Shown here in pieces: positions 46,475 to 54,354 of a DNA stretch of 64,000 nucleotides. The stretch is from positions 124,001 to 188,000 of the forward strand of contig NZ_VCHY01000005.1 in the NCBI RefSeq assembly GCF_005877885.1, given 5' to 3'. The position numbers and the translations under genes were made by a program. This stretch comes from Labilibacter sediminis. GTDB taxonomy: Bacteria; Bacteroidota; Bacteroidia; Bacteroidales; Marinilabiliaceae. Position 1 is the stretch's first letter. Each line of letters opens with the position of its first letter. The notes beneath the pieces were generated by a model that did not search any database, was not told the DNA's origin, and was given only the letters and a program-made list of their open reading frames with translations.

Positions 46475-48742
46475 CTAGCTGGATTCTTTTCTCCATATCG
46501 ATTCAATATCACTAATTTTATTTGCCAATCCTTTTTGTCTATACACAGAGAATTCATTTAATTGAATTACATCAATGTGCTTTTTCCATAAAATCTCAAC
46601 TGAAATCATTATGCTTAAAAGAACAGATTTTCTTATTTCATCTTCTTCTTTTCCAACTTTATTTTCATTAAATATCTCGTCTGAAGTATTATTTAAGTCA
46701 ATTACAGATGCATGCAAGTCAATTTTATCGCTTATTTTCTTTAACGAATATTTTGCAATAACCTCAGCAGATATGGGTTTCGATAAAATTATTGGCAAAT
46801 CAGATCTTTGCAAAATGAAAAAGGCATTATTTACTAACTGATTTCCTTTATATGAGATTATAGGTGTGTCATTATATTTTGACAAGTTTAGGTTAGATAC
46901 TTTATGTCTTTCAATGTAATGTTCAATATTGATTCCGAAGTTCACAATGACATGTTGCCCTGTTAAACCGAATATATCTATTGCAGTAAATAAATCCAAA
47001 GGTTTAAATAAATATGTTTTACTTCTTTTTAAAAAGAATGTAGAAGAAATACCTTCTATTATACTCTTAGATAAAACTGATGCCAAAAATGAATCATATG
47101 CCAAATAATGTGCTTCTGGTCTTTCTGAAAAAGCATCTTTGTTTTGTAACATTCTTTGCCCATTAACATACCATTTATCTGATTCACCCACTATTCCTAC
47201 AGAATTATTTATAGGTGAAATTTCTTCAAAAACTTCTTCAATTATATCTTTGGTTGAATTTTTAAATTGTGTTATTTTTTCATCTGAAATTTGCAGGTTC
47301 AAAGCATTGTTATTGTATGATTCTTTAAGGTTTGATTTCATTATATCAAGAAAATCTAAAGGGTAAACCTTTTCATTTACTTCACACCATTCTTTTGTTA
47401 TAAAATCAAGATTAAGTTCATTCAACAGATTTTTGTTGTCAAGATGCCCAGAAACTAACTTTTTAAAAAATTCAAGTCCATCTATCCACTCCTTTATTTC
47501 TCCTTGAGTCTTTGGAACTGACGGGTAATCAAGCGGCTTCATCGTAATTAAGTATGGGACAATTGTATACTGTCTTAAAAACAGAATTGCCATGTAAGAA
47601 CAAATCCACTTTTTAACTATAGAATCGGCACGAAGTCCAGTTTGCTCTGGGAAGGCGTACATATGCGAAATCCAAGTATATTCTCTATCATAAGGATCAC
47701 GAACTTTGAAGTAAAAATCAAAAATTTCATGCATTGAATCTGGTAAAAGTTCAAATCGTGGAGGTTCGCTATTGGTATGATTAAAAATTCTATTTATGCA
47801 ACTATACCTTTTTTTGTATGTAAGTAATCCACCTAAGGCATAATGAAATTCAATAAATTTTTCTCTTTCTGAAATTCGTTTGTTAACAGCTTCTTGATTA
47901 ATATCTTGAAAATTACTCGTTGAATAGTCATAGTTTTCGTGAATATAGGGTAGACTGCATGTATAAAATTGATAGGCTGTTTGCCAATGATTAACAATCA
48001 TATCATCTTGTTGGTATTGGATAGATAGCAAGATATTTCTCCAAAGCCAAGTATAAGTCTTCTTTGATAGTTCATGCCCTTGCATTTCTCCCAATAGCCA
48101 TATTCCTCCCGCAGTTCTGTACTCTAAAGAGTAATTTCTTTTCTCTTTAAGAATTGCTAATTCCTCAATTGATTTATGTACAGTTTCATAGAAGTTGTCT
48201 GGATATTCTACTGGTTTATTAGCGAACTTTTCCCTCTCATTTCTGTATGCATCGTAAAAAAAGTCTGAAACAGTTAATGATAGATTCCTTTGTTGCTGCC
48301 TTATTGATAATAGAAGTATATCTGAAAGAGCATCGAAATATTTGAAATCATTTTTCGATTCAAAATGCTTACTTTTCAAATATTGAGCAAACTTTGTTGG
48401 AGTGTAATAAATAAGTATTTTCCGTGTATAGAAGAAGAACGATATTACCAATAAAATTGAAGATAATCCGACAAGAATATTTGCTGAGTTATTTATTAAA
48501 AAATTTAAGCCGTCAATCTGAATAAATGGTTTGAATTTAAAAGTCCAAACTACAATAAAAACCAATGTTGTAATTAACAACCATCGAAAAAGTCTGCCCT
48601 CAACTTCTTGGTCAAACAGGCTAACAATTATTTCAGAAGAATATTTTTCGTCAAGTCGAGCTATTACTTGCAATAAGATTGGATAAGCAACACTAAGGAG
48701 TGTTATGGATACTGTAATATATATACTTATATCATTAATCAT
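46475..48742 (-). CDS. Orphan membrane protein, 755 residues, unknown family
   Basis: I do not recognise this protein. Three N-terminal helices are visible (IYITVSITLLSVAYPILLQVIA; WLLITTLVFIVVWTFKF; ANILVGLSSILLVISFFFY), then about 620 soluble, AT-rich-coded residues, mostly helical, rich in Tyr, Phe and Asn, with repeated aromatic motifs (EFHYALGGLLTYKKRYSC, RDPYDREYTWISHMYAF). There is no P-loop, nuclease, TIR, protease or kinase motif that I can see. It stands alone between the frameshifted barrel gene and a 565-bp spacer with a tandem repeat, in the most repeat-rich part of the window. The layout and isolation are compatible with a recently acquired accessory gene; a defence role is only a speculation. 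Confidence 0.75.
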   Translation of the reverse strand: MINDISIYITVSITLLSVAYPILLQVIARLDEKYSSEIIVSLFDQEVEGRLFRWLLITTLVFIVVWTFKFKPFIQIDGLNFLINNSANILVGLSSILLVISFFFYTRKILIYYTPTKFAQYLKSKHFESKNDFKYFDALSDILLLSIRQQQRNLSLTVSDFFYDAYRNEREKFANKPVEYPDNFYETVHKSIEELAILKEKRNYSLEYRTAGGIWLLGEMQGHELSKKTYTWLWRNILLSIQYQQDDMIVNHWQTAYQFYTCSLPYIHENYDYSTSNFQDINQEAVNKRISEREKFIEFHYALGGLLTYKKRYSCINRIFNHTNSEPPRFELLPDSMHEIFDFYFKVRDPYDREYTWISHMYAFPEQTGLRADSIVKKWICSYMAILFLRQYTIVPYLITMKPLDYPSVPKTQGEIKEWIDGLEFFKKLVSGHLDNKNLLNELNLDFITKEWCEVNEKVYPLDFLDIMKSNLKESYNNNALNLQISDEKITQFKNSTKDIIEEVFEEISPINNSVGIVGESDKWYVNGQRMLQNKDAFSERPEAHYLAYDSFLASVLSKSIIEGISSTFFLKRSKTYLFKPLDLFTAIDIFGLTGQHVIVNFGINIEHYIERHKVSNLNLSKYNDTPIISYKGNQLVNNAFFILQRSDLPIILSKPISAEVIAKYSLKKISDKIDLHASVIDLNNTSDEIFNENKVGKEEDEIRKSVLLSIMISVEILWKKHIDVIQLNEFSVYRQKGLANKISDIESIWRKESS

Positions 48743-49307
48743 TTCGTTGTCTTTTTAACCTTGCCGATAACTTCCTAATCAGCACAGATAATGCTTTTAC
48801 TTTCCTTATGCCAGACGTATTGATTACATGATAGCATAATAGAACACCTATTCTACTACCTAATTATTTTTTATGACTACCAAAATTAGCAAATCTATTT
48901 AACTGTCAAACCCAATTGGTAATAAGTTTATTCATATCATGCTTTCGGTGTACTTATTCCTGCTTAGGGGAATATTTGTGTTAACATTGGATCTGTTATC
49001 CTTTTTTCTGGAAACATAGTTGCAGTAGTGCAGGAAGGTTTCCACACTCTGGAAACGTTGTCGCACTAGTGCAGGGAGGTTCCCACACTCTGGGAAGTTT
49101 GTTGCAGTGGTGCAGGAAGGTTCCCACGCTCTGGAAAGCTTGTCGCAGTCGTACAGGGAGGTTTCCAGACTCTGGGAGCTCACCCGCACGCACCAACAAA
49201 TAATACCATAAAGAAAACTTATATTCCATAGATTATTTTTTTGTCATTAAACTAAATCTTTATACATTCATATATCTTTATTAAAACCTAACATAAACTA
49301 AAATTAC
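48743..49307. other. Gene-free spacer with 41-bp tandem repeat
   Basis: Separates the orphan membrane protein (minus) from DUF6261 (plus). Except for the GC-richer repeat at 49007-49180 it is AT-rich. The two short minus-strand ORFs here are translations of the repeat and are not genes. Confidence 0.65.
49007..49180. repeat. Tandem repeat, 41-bp unit, about 4.3 copies
   Basis: Units start at 49030, 49071, 49112 and 49153 (GCAGGAAGG, GCAGGGAGG, GCAGGAAGG, ACAGGGAGG), preceded by part of another unit. Each carries a small hairpin, e.g. GTTTCCACACTCTGGAAAC in unit 1 and TTCCCACACTCTGGGAA in unit 2, where both arms changed together. The 41-bp period is not a multiple of three, so coding is unlikely. 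GC content is well above the surroundings. Confidence 0.85.
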
Positions 49308-50039
49308 ATGTTCAAAACAATTTATCTTAAAAACCTTAGAAACGGTGAATTTGTACAGTACAATGAAAATTTGCTTAGCATCTTAGGTCAAAACAATCCC
49401 GAAGCACTGTTAATCAATGATCAATACAATGCACTAAACCAATTACAAGAAACCTTAACTTCTATTTTTAAGCAGGACCAGGGAAGTGCCATCACCAAAG
49501 AATTAACTGAAATCGACGCAAGGCGCGACAATGCATTTACCGGCATTTCAACAGTAATTAAAGGATACACCTATCATTATGATGACAACCTAAGAAACGC
49601 AGCTGAAACATTAAACGAGTCACTCGAGAACTATGGTGCAGGTCTTACCCGTTTAAATTATCAAACCCAAACAAGTTTTATTACCGATATTATCAGTAAA
49701 TGGAAAAGTGAGCAGAAACAGACTGCTGCCGTAGAATTACTCAAGCTAAACGATTGGTTTAGCCTGTTGGAAACCGAAAACAACTTGTTTGATGAACGTT
49801 TTGTTGCCAGAATCCAGGAATCTGCCAAGACTCCTGAAATGAAAGTAATTGACGTTAGAGAGGCAATCATCAATAAATACAGCGAAATACTAAAGTATAT
49901 TTCCGCCTATTCAACCATTAATGGTGAAGAAGCCTACGCTTATGTTATCAGTCAAATTAATGCACTGAACGAGCAATATAACAAGACGCTTTCAGCGCGC
50001 AAATCATCTACCACAACAGCTGAAACAAGCGCGCAATAA
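49308..50039 (+). CDS. DUF6261 family protein
   Basis: A 243-residue, all-helical cytoplasmic protein starting MFKTIYLKNLRNGEFVQY, the opening I associate with DUF6261 proteins of Bacteroidota. Middle part ARRDNAFTGISTVIKGY and NAAETLNESLENYG; low-complexity Ser/Thr tail. Function unknown. These genes are often flanked by repeats, as here (41-bp tandem array before, hairpin repeat after). Confidence 0.75.
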   Translation: MFKTIYLKNLRNGEFVQYNENLLSILGQNNPEALLINDQYNALNQLQETLTSIFKQDQGSAITKELTEIDARRDNAFTGISTVIKGYTYHYDDNLRNAAETLNESLENYGAGLTRLNYQTQTSFITDIISKWKSEQKQTAAVELLKLNDWFSLLETENNLFDERFVARIQESAKTPEMKVIDVREAIINKYSEILKYISAYSTINGEEAYAYVISQINALNEQYNKTLSARKSSTTTAETSAQ

Positions 50040-50075
50040 TATTATTTTTAATCTATCGGTTTTAATAAAGATACG

Positions 50076-50109
50076 AAGAACTGTCAGCTATGGCAGTTCT
50101 TTTTTTTTT
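50076..50109 (+). terminator. Rho-independent terminator of the DUF6261 gene
   Basis: Stem AAGAACTGTC with GGCAGTTCTT, loop AGCTAT, then about ten T. Hairpin repeat copy 3 follows immediately. Confidence 0.85.
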
Positions 50110-50111
50110 AA

Positions 50112-50154
50112 AGACCCGTTCCTTATTTACATCATGCAAATAGGGAACGGGTCT
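50112..50154 (+). repeat. 43-nt hairpin repeat, copy 3
   Basis: Same arms as copy 1, loop TTACATCATGCAA type. It lies just after a normal terminator, so termination is not its only possible role. Confidence 0.85.
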
Positions 50155-50262
50155 CTATTTTTTTACCTCTGCCCCTTCTCCCCTACCCAAACACTACAAC
50201 CTAAAAACCAACACCTTAACCTTTAATATAAAGATCATCTATATGCATATAAAAACAATCGA

Positions 50263-50294
50263 TTTGATTTATACATCAAACTGAAATATGTTTG
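50263..50294 (+). promoter_or_regulatory. Consensus promoter of ahpC
   Basis: TTTG (50263-50266), 20-bp spacer, TATGTTTG (50287-50294) matches the Bacteroidota -33/-7 consensus. Transcription would start near 50301, 44 nt before the chosen ATG. The upstream in-frame ATG at 50288 lies inside the -7 box, which rules it out as start. Confidence 0.7.
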
Positions 50295-50344
50295 TATCAG
50301 AATTAAAAACAGAAATAATTAATAAACATTTAAACGATAAAGTT

Positions 50345-50908
50345 ATGTCACAAATTGGAAAAAATATTGTTGATTTTGAAGTACAAGCATATGTAAATGA
50401 TGATTTTAAAACAGTAAAAAAAGAAGACGTTTTAGGTAAATGGTCTGTCTTTTTCTTCTACCCTGCCGACTTCACTTTTGTGTGTCCTACTGAGTTAGAA
50501 GACCTGGCTGATAAATACGAAGAGTTTAAAGCTACCGGAACAGAAATTTTCTCCGTTTCAACAGATACACACTTTGTACATAAAGCATGGCACGACACTT
50601 CAGATACCATCAAAAAAATTAAGTACCCAATGTTAGCAGATCCAACAGGTGTGCTTTCGAGAGGTTTTGACGTAATGATTGAAGAAGTTGGTTTGGCCGA
50701 AAGAGGAACTTTTATCGTAAACCCTGAAGGCGAAATTGTATCGTACGAAGTTGTTGCCGGTAACGTGGGAAGAAATGCTGAAGAATTATTAAGAAAATTG
50801 AAAGCTCTTCAGTTTGTAGCCAACAACCCATCAGAGGTTTGTCCGGCCAAATGGAAAGAAGGAAACGAAACCTTAAAGCCAAATATTGATTTGGTAGGTA
50901 AAATCTAA
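50345..50908 (+). CDS. ahpC: Peroxiredoxin AhpC
   Basis: A 187-residue 2-Cys peroxiredoxin reducing H2O2 and organic peroxides. Start at 50345 (MSQIGKNIVDF) matches the family length; a longer frame to 50288 would start within the promoter. Peroxidatic C47 in FTFVCPTE, resolving Cys near 166 in SEVCPAKW, and STDTHFVHKAWHD are all present. ahpF follows after 75 bp, giving the classic peroxide-defence pair. Confidence 0.97.
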   Translation: MSQIGKNIVDFEVQAYVNDDFKTVKKEDVLGKWSVFFFYPADFTFVCPTELEDLADKYEEFKATGTEIFSVSTDTHFVHKAWHDTSDTIKKIKYPMLADPTGVLSRGFDVMIEEVGLAERGTFIVNPEGEIVSYEVVAGNVGRNAEELLRKLKALQFVANNPSEVCPAKWKEGNETLKPNIDLVGKI

Positions 50909-50983
50909 ACAATCACAGAACAAGCAATCATCATATCACAGGGAGGAAGTCCCCCAAGTTCCTCCCTTTAAAATGTAAATATC

Positions 50984-52543
50984 ATGTTAGAACAAGCTAT
51001 AAAAGATCAGGTTACACAAGTTTTTAGCGCTCTTAAAAACGAATATACTTTTGTTATTGAAGCGAATGACAATCACCCTTCAAAAATCGAATTGATTAAC
51101 TTATTGCAGGATGTAGCTGCATGCTCAGATAAGGTGAACGTTCAGATTAAACCAGGGCAGGCTTTGTCGTTTACCATTGAAAAGGCAGGTGAACCTACTA
51201 ATGTAAAGTTTAAGGCTGTTCCTACAGGACATGAGTTTACCACTCTTTTACTGGCTGTTCTTAATTTAGATGATATTGGTAAAAATTTACCCGACGAAAC
51301 TTTAACTAAGCGAATTAAAAATATTAAAGCGAAAGTAGAACTCAAGAGTTATATTTCACTTACCTGTACCAACTGTCCCGATGTGGTTCAGGCTTTAAAC
51401 ATTATATCGTTTTTAAACCCCAATATTACACACGAAATAATTGACGGTGCCATTAATCAACAAGAAGTAGATGCTTTAAATATTCAGGCAGTACCAACAG
51501 TGTATGCCAATGGCGAGCAGCTTCATGTGGGAAGGTCGTCGTTAGCAGAGCTTTTAAGCAAGATTGAGAGTTTATCAGGTACAAAATTCACTCCCACTGA
51601 AGCTGAACAAAAAGAATACGATGTAGTAGTTGTTGGTGGCGGACCAGCCGGTGTTTCTGCAGCTGTTTACTCTGCCCGTAAAGGATTTTCAGTAGCCATC
51701 GTTGCCGAAAAGGTTGGAGGACAGGTTACTGAAACGGTATCTATTGAAAATATGATTTCCGTACCTAAAACCACAGGATCCGAATTATCGGCCAACCTGC
51801 TTAAGCACCTGAATGATTATTCCATCGATATATTGGAAAACAGATGGGTGGAGAGTGTTGAACTGGAAAATGGACACAAGCAACTCAAAACTTCGTTAGG
51901 TGAAACATTTATTACGCCGGCCCTAATTATTGCCACTGGTGCCAGCTGGCGAAAACTTGGTGTAGAAGGAGAAGAGCAATACATTGGTTCAGGGGTTGCT
52001 TTCTGTACCCATTGCGATGGTCCTTTTTATAAAAATAAAAAAGTAGTGGTTGTAGGCGGAGGAAATTCAGGCCTGGAAGCAGCTATAGATTTATCGGCCA
52101 TTGCCAAAGAAGTTACCGTACTTGAATTTATGGATACCTTAAAAGGTGACCAGGTATTACAAAATAAAATAAAAGAACTGGGTAATGTTTCTGTTATTAC
52201 CAACGCACAAACCTTAAGCATAAATGGTGATGGCAGCAAAGTAACCAGTATGCAATATAAAGACAGGGCAACTGACGAAAGCCATACCTTAGAAACAGAT
52301 GGCGTGTTTGTACAAATTGGTTTAAAAGCCAACAGCGATGTTTTTAAAGATGTTGTGAAGACCAACCGCATAGGCGAAATTGAAATAGATGCGCATTGCA
52401 GAACCGAGGCCGCAGGGGTTTATGCTGCCGGAGATGTTTCAATTGTTCCTTACAAGCAAATTGTAATTGCCATGGGCGAAGGTTCCAAAGCAGCATTATC
52501 AGCCTTTGAAGACAAGATTAAAGGTTTGCAATTAGCTAATTGA
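50984..52543 (+). CDS. ahpF: Alkyl hydroperoxide reductase subunit F
   Basis: A 519-residue flavoprotein that uses NADH to re-reduce AhpC. N-terminal double thioredoxin-fold domain with C128-T-N-C131, FAD-binding GGGPAGVSAAVYSARKG, thioredoxin-reductase-like domain with active CTHC (C341, C344) and NAD site GGGNSGLEAAID, C-terminal FAD motif YAAGDVS. All redox centres intact. Hairpin repeat copy 4 lies 24 bp after the stop. Confidence 0.97.
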   Translation: MLEQAIKDQVTQVFSALKNEYTFVIEANDNHPSKIELINLLQDVAACSDKVNVQIKPGQALSFTIEKAGEPTNVKFKAVPTGHEFTTLLLAVLNLDDIGKNLPDETLTKRIKNIKAKVELKSYISLTCTNCPDVVQALNIISFLNPNITHEIIDGAINQQEVDALNIQAVPTVYANGEQLHVGRSSLAELLSKIESLSGTKFTPTEAEQKEYDVVVVGGGPAGVSAAVYSARKGFSVAIVAEKVGGQVTETVSIENMISVPKTTGSELSANLLKHLNDYSIDILENRWVESVELENGHKQLKTSLGETFITPALIIATGASWRKLGVEGEEQYIGSGVAFCTHCDGPFYKNKKVVVVGGGNSGLEAAIDLSAIAKEVTVLEFMDTLKGDQVLQNKIKELGNVSVITNAQTLSINGDGSKVTSMQYKDRATDESHTLETDGVFVQIGLKANSDVFKDVVKTNRIGEIEIDAHCRTEAAGVYAAGDVSIVPYKQIVIAMGEGSKAALSAFEDKIKGLQLAN

Positions 52544-52567
52544 GATTTAGCGCGCTACTCTTTTTAA

Positions 52568-52610
52568 AGACCCGTTCTTTATTTACATCATGCAAATAGG
52601 GAACGGGTCT
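52568..52610 (+). repeat. 43-nt hairpin repeat, copy 4
   Basis: Differs from copy 3 by one base in the left arm (GTTCTTT for GTTCCTT). 24 bp after ahpF and probably its terminator. A half copy (GACCCCGTTTCTTATTT) without a right arm is seen near 52933-52950. Confidence 0.84.
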
Positions 52611-52954
52611 CTACTATTACCTTTTAAATCCTATAAGAATTAATGATTAACATTCCATTGGGACTTTGTCCCAAACCCTACTCACTTTTTTTCATCGCCA
52701 AAAAAGTGAGAAAAAAAAGCTAGACCAATAGAATCCTTCTTCCCGCATCAAACTTCAATTCCTGCCAACACACAACCGCCTCAAGTGCGCCCTTGAAGTC
52801 CTCCCGCTCTCACCGGCCCGGACTATTGCTCTGGCCTGCACTGCAAAAAATACTTTACTGAAAGAGTATTTTACAAGAAAATTGCGATCCTAAATGATGG
52901 ATTGTATAACTACTTACCACGTTCTTTTATAAGACCCCGTTTCTTATTTAGATA
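52611..52954. other. Gene-free spacer with decayed repeats
   Basis: No gene. Contains hairpins GGGACTTTGTCCC (52660-52672) and CTCACTTTTTT...AAAAAAGTGAG (52681-52710), and a GC-richer stretch around 52760-52840. The order of elements resembles 44684-45111. Confidence 0.55.
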
Positions 52955-53728
52955 TTAAATCAACCCGGTACCCAACGCTATTGAAATTAACATCAACATT
53001 ACCGCCACCAATAACTGAATAAAACGCAGGGTAATCTTTGTTAACAACCTTCGTCCTATATACGCACCTGTAATAGCGGATAAAGTGGCTCCAATAAGAA
53101 GCGCTAGGTTTTCGTGCAAATGCGCTGAGGCAAACCGCGAGGCATAAACCGATAAACGCGTAAAATCCACCAGGCTTGCAATAACTACTCCGGTAGCAAT
53201 ATATGCTTCCTTTGATAGTCCGCTCTTAATTAAAAATGCACTACGAACAGCGCCCTGAATACCTGCCAGTCCACCAAAAAAACCACTCAATACGCCACCC
53301 ATTATCATCTTGCTCTTCCCAAAGTGCAGGTCCTGAAATTTGGGTATAACTTCTAATGTCGAAAATACAATAAGCAACACGGCTATAATCAACTTTACAG
53401 GTGTAATCTCAAATTCCTTACCCCACAACTGGTACTCTGCTATGGACGGCAAAACCGTAATCTTCATCAGCAGCCATGCTCCTGCAAAAGAGGCTAAAAT
53501 GGCCGGAATACCGAAACGTAGCAAAACTGACCTGTCGGTATTTTTACCCACCAGAACTATTTTAAAAAGGTTGTTTGAAAAATGCACTACTCCGGTTAAA
53601 GCAATGGCAATATCAATAGGAAAGAAAATAGCAAAAACCGGTGCCAGAATGGTACCTAAACCAAATCCAGAAAAGAAAGTTAAAATAGCGGTTGCAAAAG
53701 CCGCTAAACAAATTATAATAATGTCCAT
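52955..53728 (-). CDS. TSUP family transporter (TauE/SafE type)
   Basis: A 257-residue inner-membrane protein with about eight helices. The repeat motif FFSGFGLGTILAPVFAIFFPIDIAIALTGVVHF and, in the second half, GFFGGLAGIQGAVRSAFLIKSGLSKEAYIATG are typical of sulfite/sulfonate exporters of the TSUP family. Given sulfatases elsewhere in the window an organosulfur link is tempting, but the gene is far from them. Substrate not assignable. Confidence 0.87.
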   Translation of the reverse strand: MDIIIICLAAFATAILTFFSGFGLGTILAPVFAIFFPIDIAIALTGVVHFSNNLFKIVLVGKNTDRSVLLRFGIPAILASFAGAWLLMKITVLPSIAEYQLWGKEFEITPVKLIIAVLLIVFSTLEVIPKFQDLHFGKSKMIMGGVLSGFFGGLAGIQGAVRSAFLIKSGLSKEAYIATGVVIASLVDFTRLSVYASRFASAHLHENLALLIGATLSAITGAYIGRRLLTKITLRFIQLLVAVMLMLISIALGTGLI

Positions 53729-54354
53729 ATTTTCTACGCTTAAATTTATGATACAAATTTACCTATACCACAACAATGAATATGGTATAAAAAGGTGTAT
53801 TCATGGTAGTTATTAACCTCTTACACAAAAGACCACAGATTCCTATTAACCATTCTATAAACAAAGCAGATCTTTTAACAATAATCAAACATGTACCTTG
53901 CTGTACTAATTCGCTATTTTTTAAACAATCCAATTTTTTTTAAACATACCCCGTCAACATTTCTATTGCTTTTTCTTATCCTAATCTCAACAAAACTACA
54001 CGACACAAGCAACATATGCAGTTCGAACTTTACGTTCAAAAAGTTTATTTATGCTGTAAAACATATTTTTGCGTTGCAATACGTTTATTTTTTACTTTTT
54101 TTGTTTCGTGAAAAATTGCTGCTTGAGGAAACAATTAAGACACATTGCATGTTACTCAAGGAATGTTTAAAAAACCATAAACCGGACTAAACTCCATTAT
54201 GGCCAAGATGTACAAAGCAATAAAAACTTTAAACCAAACCACTATTAAGGAGAGTAAAAACGATATATAATTATCTATTAATCAATCATTACAAAAGCCT
54301 CCCTTATAGCAAAACCACCCTAATCACAAAAAAGTATCAACAAAGATTAAACAC
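53729..54354. other. Long gene-free region upstream of the carboxylase operon
   Basis: 626 bp, very AT-rich. It must hold promoters for the TSUP gene (minus) and the carboxylase operon (plus). A TATTTTTG at 54064-54071 fits a -7 box but is far (about 280 bp) from the carboxylase start. The 99-codon frame at 53891-54190 is hydrophobic, low in complexity and unsupported. Confidence 0.5.

Noticed and set aside
49007-49180. Possible CRISPR array
   Set aside because: Period is 41 bp with no variable spacers; units are contiguous tandem copies, and no cas gene is near.
48932-49229. Two short minus-strand frames rich in Cys, Glu and Pro
   Set aside because: They are translations of the 41-bp tandem repeat in different frames; the period is not a multiple of three.
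50288-50344. N-terminal extension of AhpC
   Set aside because: The ATG lies in the -7 box of a consensus promoter and the family starts at the next Met.
53891-54190. Plus-strand frame of 99 codons upstream of the carboxylase operon
   Set aside because: Phe/Leu/Ile-rich translation of AT-rich DNA, no domain, no promoter or partner; probably chance.
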